Source: Paenacidovorax monticola
GTDB lineage: Bacteria > Pseudomonadota > Gammaproteobacteria > Burkholderiales > Burkholderiaceae_C
Length of the DNA: 64,000 nucleotides
Direction: 5' to 3'
Assembly: GCF_014489595.1 (NCBI RefSeq)
Contig: NZ_CP060790.1
Span: 3,286,001 to 3,350,000 of the forward strand
The translations under genes were made by a program, and so were the position numbers. Below are positions 8,741-16,977 of this stretch, one piece after another. The notes below the pieces were generated by a model. That model did no database searches. It worked only from the letters and a program-made list of their open reading frames with translations, and was not told the DNA's origin. How positions within the stretch are numbered: the stretch's first letter is position 1; every line of letters begins with the position of its first letter.

Positions 8741-10021
8741 ATGACCATTGCCGTCTTCCTCATCGCGCTGCTCGGCGCCATGGCGCTGGGTGTGCCCATC
8801 GCGTTCTCGCTGCTGGCCTGCGGCGTGGCGCTGATGGTGCAGCTGGGCACCTTCGACACGCAGATCCTCGCGCAGAACCTGCTCGAGGGCGTGAACAACT
8901 ACCCACTGATGGCCGTCCCGTTCTTCATGCTCGCGGGCGAGCTGATGAACGCCGGCGGCCTGTCGCGGCGCATCGTCACCGTGGCCGAGGCCCTGGTGGG
9001 CCACGTGCGCGGCGGCCTGGGCTACGTGGCCATCCTGGCCTGCCTGATCGTCGCCAGCATCTCCGGCTCCGCCGTGGCCGATACGGCGGCGGTGGCGGCG
9101 CTCTTGATTCCGATGATGCGCAACTCGGGCTACAACGTGCCGCGCGCGGCGGGGCTCATCGCCTCGGGCGGCATCATCGCGCCCGTGGTGCCTCCGTCCA
9201 TTCCCATCGTGGTGTTCGGCGTGGCGTCGCAGCTGTCCATCACCAAGCTGTTCATGGCCGGCATCTTCCCCGGCATCATGATGGCGCTGACCCTGGCCTT
9301 CACCTGGTGGCTGTGCGCGAAGAAAGAGCAGAACATCACCGCCGGGCGCAAGTTCGACGCCCGCGTGCTGGGCCGCGCCCTCATCGACGGCATCTGGGCG
9401 CTGGTGCTGCCCGGCGTCATCATCGGCGGCATGAAGTTCGGCGTGTTCACGCCCACCGAGGCCGCCGTGGTGGCCGTGGTCTACGCGCTGGTGGTGGGCA
9501 TCTTCGTGTACGGCGAACTCAAGCTGCGCAGCATTCCGCACCTGATGCTGGTGGCGGCCAAGACGTCGAGCACGGTGATGTTCCTCGTGGCCGCCGCGCT
9601 GGTGTCGGCCTGGCTCATCACCATTGCCGACATCCCGGCACAGACCACGGCGCTGCTGGAGCCCTTCATGGGCAACAAGACCTTGCTGATGTTCGTCATC
9701 ATGGTGCTGGTCGTGGTGGTGGGCACGGCGCTCGACCTGATGCCCACGGTGCTGATCCTCACGCCCATCCTCATGCCCGTGGTCAAGCAGGCAGGCATCG
9801 ACCCCTACTACTTCGGCGTGATGTTCATCATGAACAACGCCATCGGCCTCCTGACCCCGCCCGTGGGCACGGTGCTGAACGTGGTGGCCGGCGTCGCCAA
9901 GACCAAGCTGGACGACGTGATCAAGGGCGTCTGGCCCTTCCTGCTGGCGCAGACCGTGCTGCTGTTCCTGTTCGTGCTGTTCCCCCAACTCATCACGGTG
10001 CCCGCAAGCTGGTTCCGTTGA
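8741..10021 (+). CDS. dctM: TRAP transporter large permease DctM
   Basis: A 426-residue DctM-family permease, normal length, with about a dozen hydrophobic segments. Family motifs include PFFMLAGELMNAGG, SGSAVADTAAVAALLIPMM and PPSIPIVVFGVASQLSI. It uses the sodium gradient to drive uptake of the substrate delivered by DctP. It is preceded by dctQ and followed after 12 bp by the beta-propeller gene, in one apparent operon. Confidence 0.96.
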   Translation: MTIAVFLIALLGAMALGVPIAFSLLACGVALMVQLGTFDTQILAQNLLEGVNNYPLMAVPFFMLAGELMNAGGLSRRIVTVAEALVGHVRGGLGYVAILACLIVASISGSAVADTAAVAALLIPMMRNSGYNVPRAAGLIASGGIIAPVVPPSIPIVVFGVASQLSITKLFMAGIFPGIMMALTLAFTWWLCAKKEQNITAGRKFDARVLGRALIDGIWALVLPGVIIGGMKFGVFTPTEAAVVAVVYALVVGIFVYGELKLRSIPHLMLVAAKTSSTVMFLVAAALVSAWLITIADIPAQTTALLEPFMGNKTLLMFVIMVLVVVVGTALDLMPTVLILTPILMPVVKQAGIDPYYFGVMFIMNNAIGLLTPPVGTVLNVVAGVAKTKLDDVIKGVWPFLLAQTVLLFLFVLFPQLITVPASWFR

Positions 10022-10033
10022 AGGAGACATTCC

Positions 10034-10981
10034 ATGCCCCGCGAAACCTTGTTGCTGGTGCAGAAATGCGCCCATACCTTCAGCTTCTACGACGCGGACA
10101 CGGGCCGCGCCGAGAAGCACATCGTCGTGCCCAACTTCCCGCACGAGTTCGTGGTCGATCCCGTGCGCCAGCTCGCCTACGTGGGCCACTACGGCATCGA
10201 GACCGCGAGCCACCTGGGCGACCCGGGCGGCCACTCGGTGTTCGTGATCGACCTGCAAAAGCGCGAGCACGTCAAGACGCTCAACCTGTGGCCCTTCTAC
10301 CGCCCGCACGGCCTGGCCGTGGACGGCAAGGGACGTTTGTTCGCCATGTCGGAAGGGCACAACGCGCTGCTGCGCTTTTCCGACCCGCTGGCGCGCCAGG
10401 TGCCCGACCTGGCCGTGCCCTCGGGCGGCTACAAGACGCACCTGTTCGCGCTGACGCGCGATGCGGAAACGGCCTACGCGCTCAACCTGCTGTCCAACAC
10501 CGTCACCAAGATCAAGCCCAACGACCCCACGTTCACGCCCGTGGCCGTGGTGCCCGGCCCGGTGCCCGAGGGCAATGTGCTATCGGCCGACGAATCGCTG
10601 CTCTACGTGGCGAACCGGGGCGACGACACGCTCGTGGCCGTGGACACGGCGCGCATGGCGGTGGTGGCCAGCGGCAAGACCCGGCGCGACCCCAACCGCG
10701 TCTACCGCTACCGGGGCGCCGACGGGCAGGACCGCCTGCTCACCACCAACTCGGGCGAGCAGAGCCTGTCCATCTTCGGCCTCGACCTGGTGGAGCAGCG
10801 CTGCGTGGAGCTGCCCGCCAACCCGCTGGCGCTGTCGTTCCACCCCACGCAGCGCGCCGCCTACATCTCGTTCCAGGACGAGAAGGTGCGCCGCCTGAAC
10901 CTGGACACCTTCGCCTTCGAGCAGGAGATCGCCACGCTGCGCGAGCCTGATTCTTCCTACCTGTGGATTCAAGGAGACTGA
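10034..10981 (+). CDS. YncE/lactonase-like beta-propeller protein
   Basis: A 315-residue protein made of repeated beta-blade segments, for example FVVDPVRQLAYVGHYG, HGLAVDGKGRLFAMSEG, VLSADESLLYVANRGDD and ALSFHPTQRAAYISFQD. It has no signal peptide, so it is probably cytosolic. The fold is shared by YncE-type proteins and 6-phosphogluconolactonase/SMP-30-like lactonases. Between transporter genes and two lactonase-type hydrolases, a role in sugar-lactone opening is plausible but unproven; a non-enzymatic role is also possible. AAGGAGA precedes the ATG, and the stop is one base from the ATG of the next DctP gene. Confidence 0.7.
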   Translation: MPRETLLLVQKCAHTFSFYDADTGRAEKHIVVPNFPHEFVVDPVRQLAYVGHYGIETASHLGDPGGHSVFVIDLQKREHVKTLNLWPFYRPHGLAVDGKGRLFAMSEGHNALLRFSDPLARQVPDLAVPSGGYKTHLFALTRDAETAYALNLLSNTVTKIKPNDPTFTPVAVVPGPVPEGNVLSADESLLYVANRGDDTLVAVDTARMAVVASGKTRRDPNRVYRYRGADGQDRLLTTNSGEQSLSIFGLDLVEQRCVELPANPLALSFHPTQRAAYISFQDEKVRRLNLDTFAFEQEIATLREPDSSYLWIQGD

Positions 10982-10982
10982 C

Positions 10983-11966
10983 ATGAAACGCGCCTTCATC
11001 AAGACCCTGCTGGCCGCCGGCGCCGCCCTGCTGGTGGCCCAGCCCGTGCTGGCCCAGGCCACCAAGCTGCGCCTGGCGCACTCGGGCGCCGAGAGCGAAA
11101 CCCAGCATCTCGCCGCGCTCGAATTCGCCAAGCAGGTCAAGGCCCGCAGCAACGGCACGCTCGAAGTGCAGGTCTACGGCTCCAGCACCCTGGGCAACGA
11201 CAACACCGCCATCGCCAGCGTGCGCGGCGGCACCATCGACCTGACCACCTCGGGCACGCCCTACTACACCGGCATGGTGGGCCGCATGAACGTGCTCGAC
11301 CTGCCCTACATGTTCGCCAGCACCGAGCACGCCTACAAGGTGCTCGACGGCCCCATCGGCCGCGGCCTGCTGGACGAGCTGGAAGGCAACGGCATGAAGG
11401 GCCTTGCCTACTGGGAAGTGGGCTTTCGCAGCCTGACCAACTCCAAGCACCCCGTGCGCACGCCCGACGACGTGAAGGGCCTGAAGGTGCGCACCACGCC
11501 CAACCCCGCGCACATCAAGGCGTTCCAGCTCATGGGCGCATCGCCCACGCCCATGCCGCTGGCCGAGGTGTTCGGTGCGCTGGAAGCCAAGGCCGTGGAC
11601 GGGCAGGAGAACCCCGTCAACATCGTGCGCAACAACAAGTTCTACGAGGTGCAGAAGTACATGTCGCTCACGCGCCATGCCTACACCGCCATGCCCGTGG
11701 TGATGAACAAGAAGAAGTTCGACGGCCTGAAGCCCGAGCAGCAGAAGGCCCTGATCGAGGCCGCCCAGGCCGCCGGCACCTTCCAGCGCGAACTCATCAA
11801 GAAGAACGAGGCCGCCGACATCGCCTTCCTGCGCTCCAACGGCATGCAGGTGGAGGAGAACGTCAACCTCGAACCCTTCCGCAAGCTGGTGGCCGAGCCC
11901 ATCAAGCAGATGTTCGTCGAGAAGTACGGCCCGCAACTGATCGACGCCATCCAGGCGGCGAAGTAA
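10983..11966 (+). CDS. TRAP transporter substrate-binding protein DctP (third of four)
   Basis: A 327-residue DctP protein of exactly the same length as the second copy (7231) and clearly its paralogue. Signal peptide residues 1-25 (cleavage near VLA-QA). LKVRTTPNP around residue 170 carries the binding arginine; EAKAVDGQENP follows. Residues around the ligand differ (TTSGTPYYTG against MMAGSGNFSG near residues 88-97), suggesting a different but related ligand. It sits between the propeller protein and the first lactonase-type gene. Confidence 0.93.
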   Translation: MKRAFIKTLLAAGAALLVAQPVLAQATKLRLAHSGAESETQHLAALEFAKQVKARSNGTLEVQVYGSSTLGNDNTAIASVRGGTIDLTTSGTPYYTGMVGRMNVLDLPYMFASTEHAYKVLDGPIGRGLLDELEGNGMKGLAYWEVGFRSLTNSKHPVRTPDDVKGLKVRTTPNPAHIKAFQLMGASPTPMPLAEVFGALEAKAVDGQENPVNIVRNNKFYEVQKYMSLTRHAYTAMPVVMNKKKFDGLKPEQQKALIEAAQAAGTFQRELIKKNEAADIAFLRSNGMQVEENVNLEPFRKLVAEPIKQMFVEKYGPQLIDAIQAAK

Positions 11967-11971
11967 GCGCC

Positions 11972-12874
11972 ATGCTGCCCATCGTTGACGCCCACCACCA
12001 TCTGTGGAGCTTCGCCCAGGGCCGCTATCCCTGGCTGCAGCACGAGTACGACGCGGGCAAGTTCTTCCTGGGCGACTACCGCGCCCTGTGCCAGGACTTC
12101 TCGTGCGCGCAGTACCGCCAGGCGAGTGAAGGCTGCAACGTGGTCGCTACCGTGCACGTGGAGGCCGAACGCGACCGCGGCGAGCAGGTGGCCGAGACCG
12201 CGTGGCTGCACGAGCAGCACGCGGCGCATGGCTTTCCCAACGCCGTGGTAGCCCATGCTTGGCTCGACCGGCCCGAGACCGAGGAACGCCTGCGCGAACA
12301 CCTGCGCTACCCGCTGGTGCGCGGCATCCGCAGCAAACCCGTCACCGCGTCCGCGCCCGGTCACTCGGTCAAGGGCCGGCCCGGCACCATGCAGGACGAG
12401 CGCTGGCTGCGCGGCCTGGCCCTGCTGCCCACGCTGGGCCTGAGCTGGGACCTGCGCGTGCCCAGTTGGCACCTGGCCGAGGCGGCCGAAGTGGCCGCGA
12501 TGTTCCCGCAGCTCGCCATCGTGCTCAACCACCATGGCTTCGCCTGGGACCGCAGCGCCGAAGGCTTGAAGCAATGGCGGGACGGCATGGAACGGCTGGC
12601 GCGCGAGCCCAACGTGCACGTCAAGCTCTCCGAATTTGGCTTGCGCGATGGCCCGTGGGTGGAGGCCGACAACGCCGTCATCGTGCGCGAAACGCTGGCC
12701 ATCTTCGGCTGGCAGCGCTGCATGTTCGCCAGCAACTTCCCCGTGGCGGGCCTGCGCATCGGCTACCGCGATCTGGTGGACGCCATGCTGCGCATGACCG
12801 CGCACCTGGCGCCCGGACAGCAGCGCGCCGTGATGGCAGACAACGCGCTGCGCTTCTACCGCATCGCGCCATGA
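11972..12874 (+). CDS. Amidohydrolase 2 (COG3618) lactonase-type hydrolase, first copy
   Basis: A 300-residue TIM-barrel metal hydrolase. The metal-binding start VDAHHHLW (residues 5-12) is followed by VHVEAE (about 62), VRGIRSK (about 115), LNHHGF (about 185), HVKLSEFG and FASNFPV near residue 250. Members of COG3618 include L-fuconolactonase and L-rhamnonolactonase, which open sugar lactones before the acid is dehydrated. This fits the dehydratase upstream. Its stop overlaps the next gene as ATGA, indicating translational coupling. The exact lactone is not predictable. Confidence 0.83.
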   Translation: MLPIVDAHHHLWSFAQGRYPWLQHEYDAGKFFLGDYRALCQDFSCAQYRQASEGCNVVATVHVEAERDRGEQVAETAWLHEQHAAHGFPNAVVAHAWLDRPETEERLREHLRYPLVRGIRSKPVTASAPGHSVKGRPGTMQDERWLRGLALLPTLGLSWDLRVPSWHLAEAAEVAAMFPQLAIVLNHHGFAWDRSAEGLKQWRDGMERLAREPNVHVKLSEFGLRDGPWVEADNAVIVRETLAIFGWQRCMFASNFPVAGLRIGYRDLVDAMLRMTAHLAPGQQRAVMADNALRFYRIAP

Positions 12875-13824
12875 ACGGCGACCTGCAGGCGGCGCGCGCC
12901 GAATTCCTCGCCGCGGGCGACGACCGCCTGCTGCCCATTGTTGATGCGCACCACCATTTCTGGGACGTGGAGCGCAACCCGCACCCGTGGCTCCAGAAAC
13001 GCCCCTTGATCCCGTTCCGCTACGGCGACTACAGCGCCATCTGCCGCAACTTCCTGCCCGAGGACTATGCAAGGAACCAGGGCCCGCACCGCGTGCTGCG
13101 CCACGTGCTGATGGAAGGCGAATGGGACGCAGCCGACCCCACCGGCGAGGCACGCTGGGTGCATGCGCTGGCACAAGAGACCGGCAAGCCCCATGCCCTG
13201 GCAGCGCAAGCCTGGCTGGACAAGGACGTGCTGGATGAACAACTGGCGGCCTACGCCCAATTGCCCCTGGTGCGCAGCGTGCGCCACAAGCCGCGCAGCC
13301 TGCCGCGCGCCGAGCACCACCCAGGGTACGCAGCACACGGCTCCATGCGCTGCCCGCGCTGGCGCAACGGCTATGCGCGGCTGGAGGCTGCGGGACTGAT
13401 GTTCGAACTGCAGGCGCCCTGGTGGCACTTTGCCGAAGCGGCGGAGCTGGCGCGCGACTTTCCGCGCACCCGCATCGTCGTCAACCACACCGGCCTGCCC
13501 GCCGAGCGCGATGCCGATTCGCTGGCCGCATGGCGCGCCGCGCTGGAACTGCTGGCGCGCGAGCCCAACGTGTTCCTCAAGATCTCGGGCCTGGGCGTGG
13601 CGGGCCAGCGTTGGACGCCCGCGCTGCAGGCGCCGGTCGTGCAGGACGCCATCCGCATCTTCGGCTGGCAGCGCTGCCTGTTCGCCAGCAACCACCCGGT
13701 CGACGCGCTGGTGGCCAGCCTCGACGACATCTTCGCGAGCTTCAAGCAGATCACCTGCGCCCTGCCTGCACCCCAGCGCCTGGCGCTTTTCTGTGACAAC
13801 GCGGTCGCCCTGTACCGCCTTTGA
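12871..13824 (+). CDS. Amidohydrolase 2 (COG3618) lactonase-type hydrolase, second copy
   Basis: A 317-residue paralogue of the preceding gene, starting at ATG 12871 inside its stop codon (ATGA overlap). It shares VDAHHHFW (about 26-33), VRHKPRS (about 145), VNHTGLP, FLKISGLG and FASNHPV. It has an N-terminal extension of about 20 residues and is only moderately similar to the first copy, so the pair probably handles different lactones or ring forms. It lies 10 bp upstream of the fourth DctP gene, in the same apparent operon. Confidence 0.83.
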   Translation: MNGDLQAARAEFLAAGDDRLLPIVDAHHHFWDVERNPHPWLQKRPLIPFRYGDYSAICRNFLPEDYARNQGPHRVLRHVLMEGEWDAADPTGEARWVHALAQETGKPHALAAQAWLDKDVLDEQLAAYAQLPLVRSVRHKPRSLPRAEHHPGYAAHGSMRCPRWRNGYARLEAAGLMFELQAPWWHFAEAAELARDFPRTRIVVNHTGLPAERDADSLAAWRAALELLAREPNVFLKISGLGVAGQRWTPALQAPVVQDAIRIFGWQRCLFASNHPVDALVASLDDIFASFKQITCALPAPQRLALFCDNAVALYRL

Positions 13825-13834
13825 GGAGACACCC

Positions 13835-14830
13835 ATGAAGTTCTGGAAACTGGCCGTGGTGGCCGCCGCCCTGTCCGCCAGCGCGCTCGCGGGCGCGCAG
13901 GAAATCAAGGCCCGCTTCGGCACCAGCCTGCCCGACAGCCACCCGCAAACCCTGGGCGCGCGCAAGTTCGCCGAGCTGGTGGAGGCCAAGACCAAGGGCC
14001 ACATCAAGATCACGGTCTACTCCGCCGGCCAACTGGGCAGCGACATGCAGATGCAGGCCGCGCTGCAGGGCGGCACGCAGGAATTCACCGCGCCCTCCAC
14101 CGCCACGCTGGCCGGGCTGGTGAAGGAATTCGGCGTGATCGGCCTGCCCTTCTCCTTCGCCAGCGAGCAGGAGGCCGATGCCGTGCTCGACGGCCCCTTC
14201 GGCAAGAAACTGCTGGCCCAATTGCCCGCGCGCGGCCTGGTGGGCCTGGCGTTCTGGGAGAACGGCTTTCGCAACGTGACCAACAGCAAGCGCCCCATCG
14301 TGCGCGCCGAAGACATTGCGGGCCTGAAGGTGCGCACCATGCAGAACAACCTCTACATCGACATGTTCGGCGGCCTGGGCGCCAACGCCGTGCCCATGGC
14401 CGTGACCGAGCTGTTCACCGCGCTGGAATCGCGCGCCGTCGATGCCCAGGAGAACCCCTACACCGTGGTCTACGCGCAGAAGTTCTACGACGTGCAGAAG
14501 TACCTCTCCACGACCGGCCACGCCTACGACGCCCTCACGCTGCTGGTGTCCAGGAAATTCTGGGACAGGCTCTCCGCGCCCGACCAGAAGGCCGTGCAAG
14601 ACGCCGCCCTGGAGGCCACGGCCTACGAGCGCCAGACCAGCCGCGAGCTCAACGCCAGGCTGCGCGGCGAGCTGACGCGCCTGGGGATGCAGATCAACGA
14701 CGTTTCGCCGCAGGAGCGCGCGCGCATGCGCGAGAAGCTGCAGCCCGTCATCGCCAAGTACACGGCGGGCGCGGGCGAAGAGGCCGCGAAAGAGTTCTTT
14801 GCCGCCATCGAACAAGCCCGCAAGCACTGA
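13835..14830 (+). CDS. TRAP transporter substrate-binding protein DctP (fourth of four)
   Basis: A 331-residue DctP protein. Signal peptide residues 1-20 (cleavage near AGA-QE). LKVRTMQNN around residue 167 carries the binding arginine and ESRAVDAQENP follows. It resembles the first copy (3954) in the shared EADAVLDGP / ENGFRNVTNSK region. The true start is the ATG at 13835 after TGAGGAGAC; the open frame extends upstream inside the preceding gene but has no signal peptide there. The aldehyde dehydrogenase gene follows after 23 bp. Confidence 0.93.
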   Translation: MKFWKLAVVAAALSASALAGAQEIKARFGTSLPDSHPQTLGARKFAELVEAKTKGHIKITVYSAGQLGSDMQMQAALQGGTQEFTAPSTATLAGLVKEFGVIGLPFSFASEQEADAVLDGPFGKKLLAQLPARGLVGLAFWENGFRNVTNSKRPIVRAEDIAGLKVRTMQNNLYIDMFGGLGANAVPMAVTELFTALESRAVDAQENPYTVVYAQKFYDVQKYLSTTGHAYDALTLLVSRKFWDRLSAPDQKAVQDAALEATAYERQTSRELNARLRGELTRLGMQINDVSPQERARMREKLQPVIAKYTAGAGEEAAKEFFAAIEQARKH

Positions 14831-14853
14831 TTCCCCACTTCACCGAAACTGCC

Positions 14854-16301
14854 ATGACCCAACACCCCAACCTCATCAACGGCGCCTGGACACCGGGCAA
14901 GTCCTACGCCCCCAACCTCAACCCCAGCCACCTCGCGGACGTGGTGGGCGAATACGCGCAAGGCGATGCGTCGGACGTGGATGCCGCCGTCGCCGCTGCC
15001 ACTGCCGCCTTTCCCGCGTGGAGCACCTCGGGCATTCAGGCCCGCTCCGACGCGCTGGACAAGATCGGCACCGAAATCCTCGCCCGCAAGGAAGAACTGG
15101 GCGAACTGCTGGCGCGCGAAGAGGGCAAGGTGCGCGGCGAAGCCATCGGCGAAGTCATGCGCGCAGGCCAGATCTTCAAGTTCTTCGCCGGTGAATGCCT
15201 GCGCCTGGCGGGCGAGACGATCCCTTCGGTGCGCCCCGGCATCGGCGTGGAGATCACGCGCGAGCCCATCGGCGTGGTGGGCCTGATCACGCCGTGGAAC
15301 TTCCCCATCGCCATCCCGGCCTGGAAGATCGCGCCCGCGCTGGCCTTCGGCAACTGTGTGGTCATCAAGCCCGCCGACCTGGTGCCGGGCTGCGCCTGGG
15401 CGCTGGCGGACATCATCCACCGCTCGGGCATTCCGGCAGGTGCGTTCAACCTCGTCATGGGCGGGGCCGCGTGATCGGCGATGCGCTGGTGCGCTACCCC
15501 GGCATCGCGGCCATCAGCTTCACCGGCTCGGTGGGCGTGGGCCGGGGCATTGCCGCCGCCTGTGTGGAGAACGGCAAGAAAGTGCAGCTGGAGATGGGCG
15601 GCAAGAACCCGCAAGTGGTGCTGGACGATGCCGACCTGAAGCAGGCCGTGGAGCTGAGCGCGCAAAGCTGCTTCTATTCCACGGGCCAGCGCTGCACGGC
15701 ATCGAGCCGCATCATCGTTACGGACAAGATCTATCCGGCCTTTGTCGAGGCGCTGAAAGCGCGCGTGGAGGCCATCAAAGTCGGTGCCGCACTGGCCGCA
15801 GGCACGGACATGGGGCCAGTCGTCAGCCAGGCACAGCTTGAACAGGACTTGAGCTACGTGGAGATCGGCAAGGCCGAGGGCGCGCAGTTGGTCACGGGCG
15901 GCAGCCGCATCGCCTGCCACACGGGCAGCGGCCACGAGGGCTTCTTCATGGCCCCTGCCCTGTTCGCCGACACCACGCCCGCCATGCGCATCAACCGCGA
16001 GGAGATCTTCGGCCCCGTGGCCAGCGTGATCCGCGTGAAGGACTACGAGGAGGCGCTGGCCGTGGCGAACGACACCGAGTTCGGCCTGTCGGCCGGCATC
16101 GCCACGACCAGCCTCAAGTACGCCACGCACTTCAAGCGCCACAGCCAGGCCGGCATGGTGATGGTGAACCTGCCCACGGCCGGCGTGGACTACCACGTGC
16201 CCTTTGGCGGCCGCAAGGGCAGCAGCTATGGCCCGCGCGAGCAGGGTCGCTATGCGCAGGAGTTCTACACCACGGTCAAGACCGCCTACACGCTGGCCTG
16301 A
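14854..16301 (+). pseudogene. Aldehyde dehydrogenase, alpha-ketoglutarate-semialdehyde dehydrogenase type, frameshifted
   Basis: One ALDH gene in two frames. Codons 1-206 end at a false TGA (15472-15474); the rest continues in another frame to TGA 16299-16301. Adding one C at 15461-15467 turns MGGAA-stop into MGRGRVIGDAL and gives a normal 482-residue protein. The second part has the catalytic glutamate motif LEMGGKNP and cysteine motif STGQRCTASSR, and ends with FGGRKGSSYGPREQG, as in type II alpha-ketoglutarate semialdehyde (2,5-dioxovalerate) dehydrogenases. It would complete the pathway by making alpha-ketoglutarate. Both parts are fully conserved on either side, so a sequencing deletion is more likely than a real null allele. 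It ends 4 bp from the convergent lipoprotein gene. Confidence 0.88.
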
Positions 16302-16305
16302 GCGA

Positions 16306-16815
16306 TCAGGGCCGGCGGAAGGCCGTTTTCTGCCGCGACCAGTAGCGCGCGTCCAGCCGGTCCATGCGCACCGTGCCGCCCGTCGAGGGCGCATGCACGA
16401 AGCGGCCCTCGCCCACGTAGATGCCCGCGTGCGTGGGGCGCCCCGCGCCGAAGACCACGAGGTCGCCCGTGCGCAGGCCGTCGCTGTCCACGGGCTGGCC
16501 GAAGTCGCTGAGTTGCGCCACGGTGCGCGGCGGCGCGATGCCCGCGCGGCTCTGGTACACGTAGCCGATGAGGCCGCTGCAGTCGAAGCCGCCCTCGGGC
16601 GTGTTGCCGCCATAGCGGTAGGGCGTTCCGACCAGGCCCAGCGCGTGGATGGCGATGTCGCTGGCCTGGTCCGGCGAGAGCCGGGAGTAGGCCGGGCCGC
16701 GCGCTGGCGCCGTGGGGGCGGTGCCGCAACCGGACAGCAGCAGCGCGGCCAGCAACAGCAGCAGGCCGGTCATCGTCCAGGATGCGGTCGGAAGGAATGT
16801 GGTGCGGGCATGCAT
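16306..16815 (-). CDS. NlpC/P60 family peptidoglycan hydrolase lipoprotein (Spr-like)
   Basis: A 169-residue secreted lipoprotein. A signal sequence ends in the lipobox LLSGC (cysteine at about 30). The NlpC/P60 domain has the catalytic cysteine in GGFDCSGLIGYVY (about 73), the histidine in PTHAGIYVG and a second histidine in FVHAPS. Such enzymes cut the D-Glu-mDAP bond in peptidoglycan stems. The ATG at 16815 gives a charged signal-peptide start; an internal ATG 15 codons later is a weaker alternative. It is convergent with the aldehyde dehydrogenase gene and divergent from the murA paralogue. Confidence 0.9.
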   Translation of the reverse strand: MHARTTFLPTASWTMTGLLLLLAALLLSGCGTAPTAPARGPAYSRLSPDQASDIAIHALGLVGTPYRYGGNTPEGGFDCSGLIGYVYQSRAGIAPPRTVAQLSDFGQPVDSDGLRTGDLVVFGAGRPTHAGIYVGEGRFVHAPSTGGTVRMDRLDARYWSRQKTAFRRP

Positions 16816-16977
16816 GGCCCCGAGGTTAGCGGATGCTCCCATGGCATGGAAGCCATGACCCCATGCCGCGCCCTGGAGGGCGCCGGCCTCCGGCATGGGA
16901 GCGCGGCAAGGTTTACAGTGGCGGGAACCGCACGCATGGCATCCCGCGCGCGCCCCATCCCATTCCTGCACCGCCCC

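Noticed and set aside
15461..15474. Programmed ribosomal frameshift in the aldehyde dehydrogenase gene
   Set aside because: No slippery heptamer or stimulating hairpin is evident and the same kind of one-base loss recurs in many unrelated genes, so an error is simpler.
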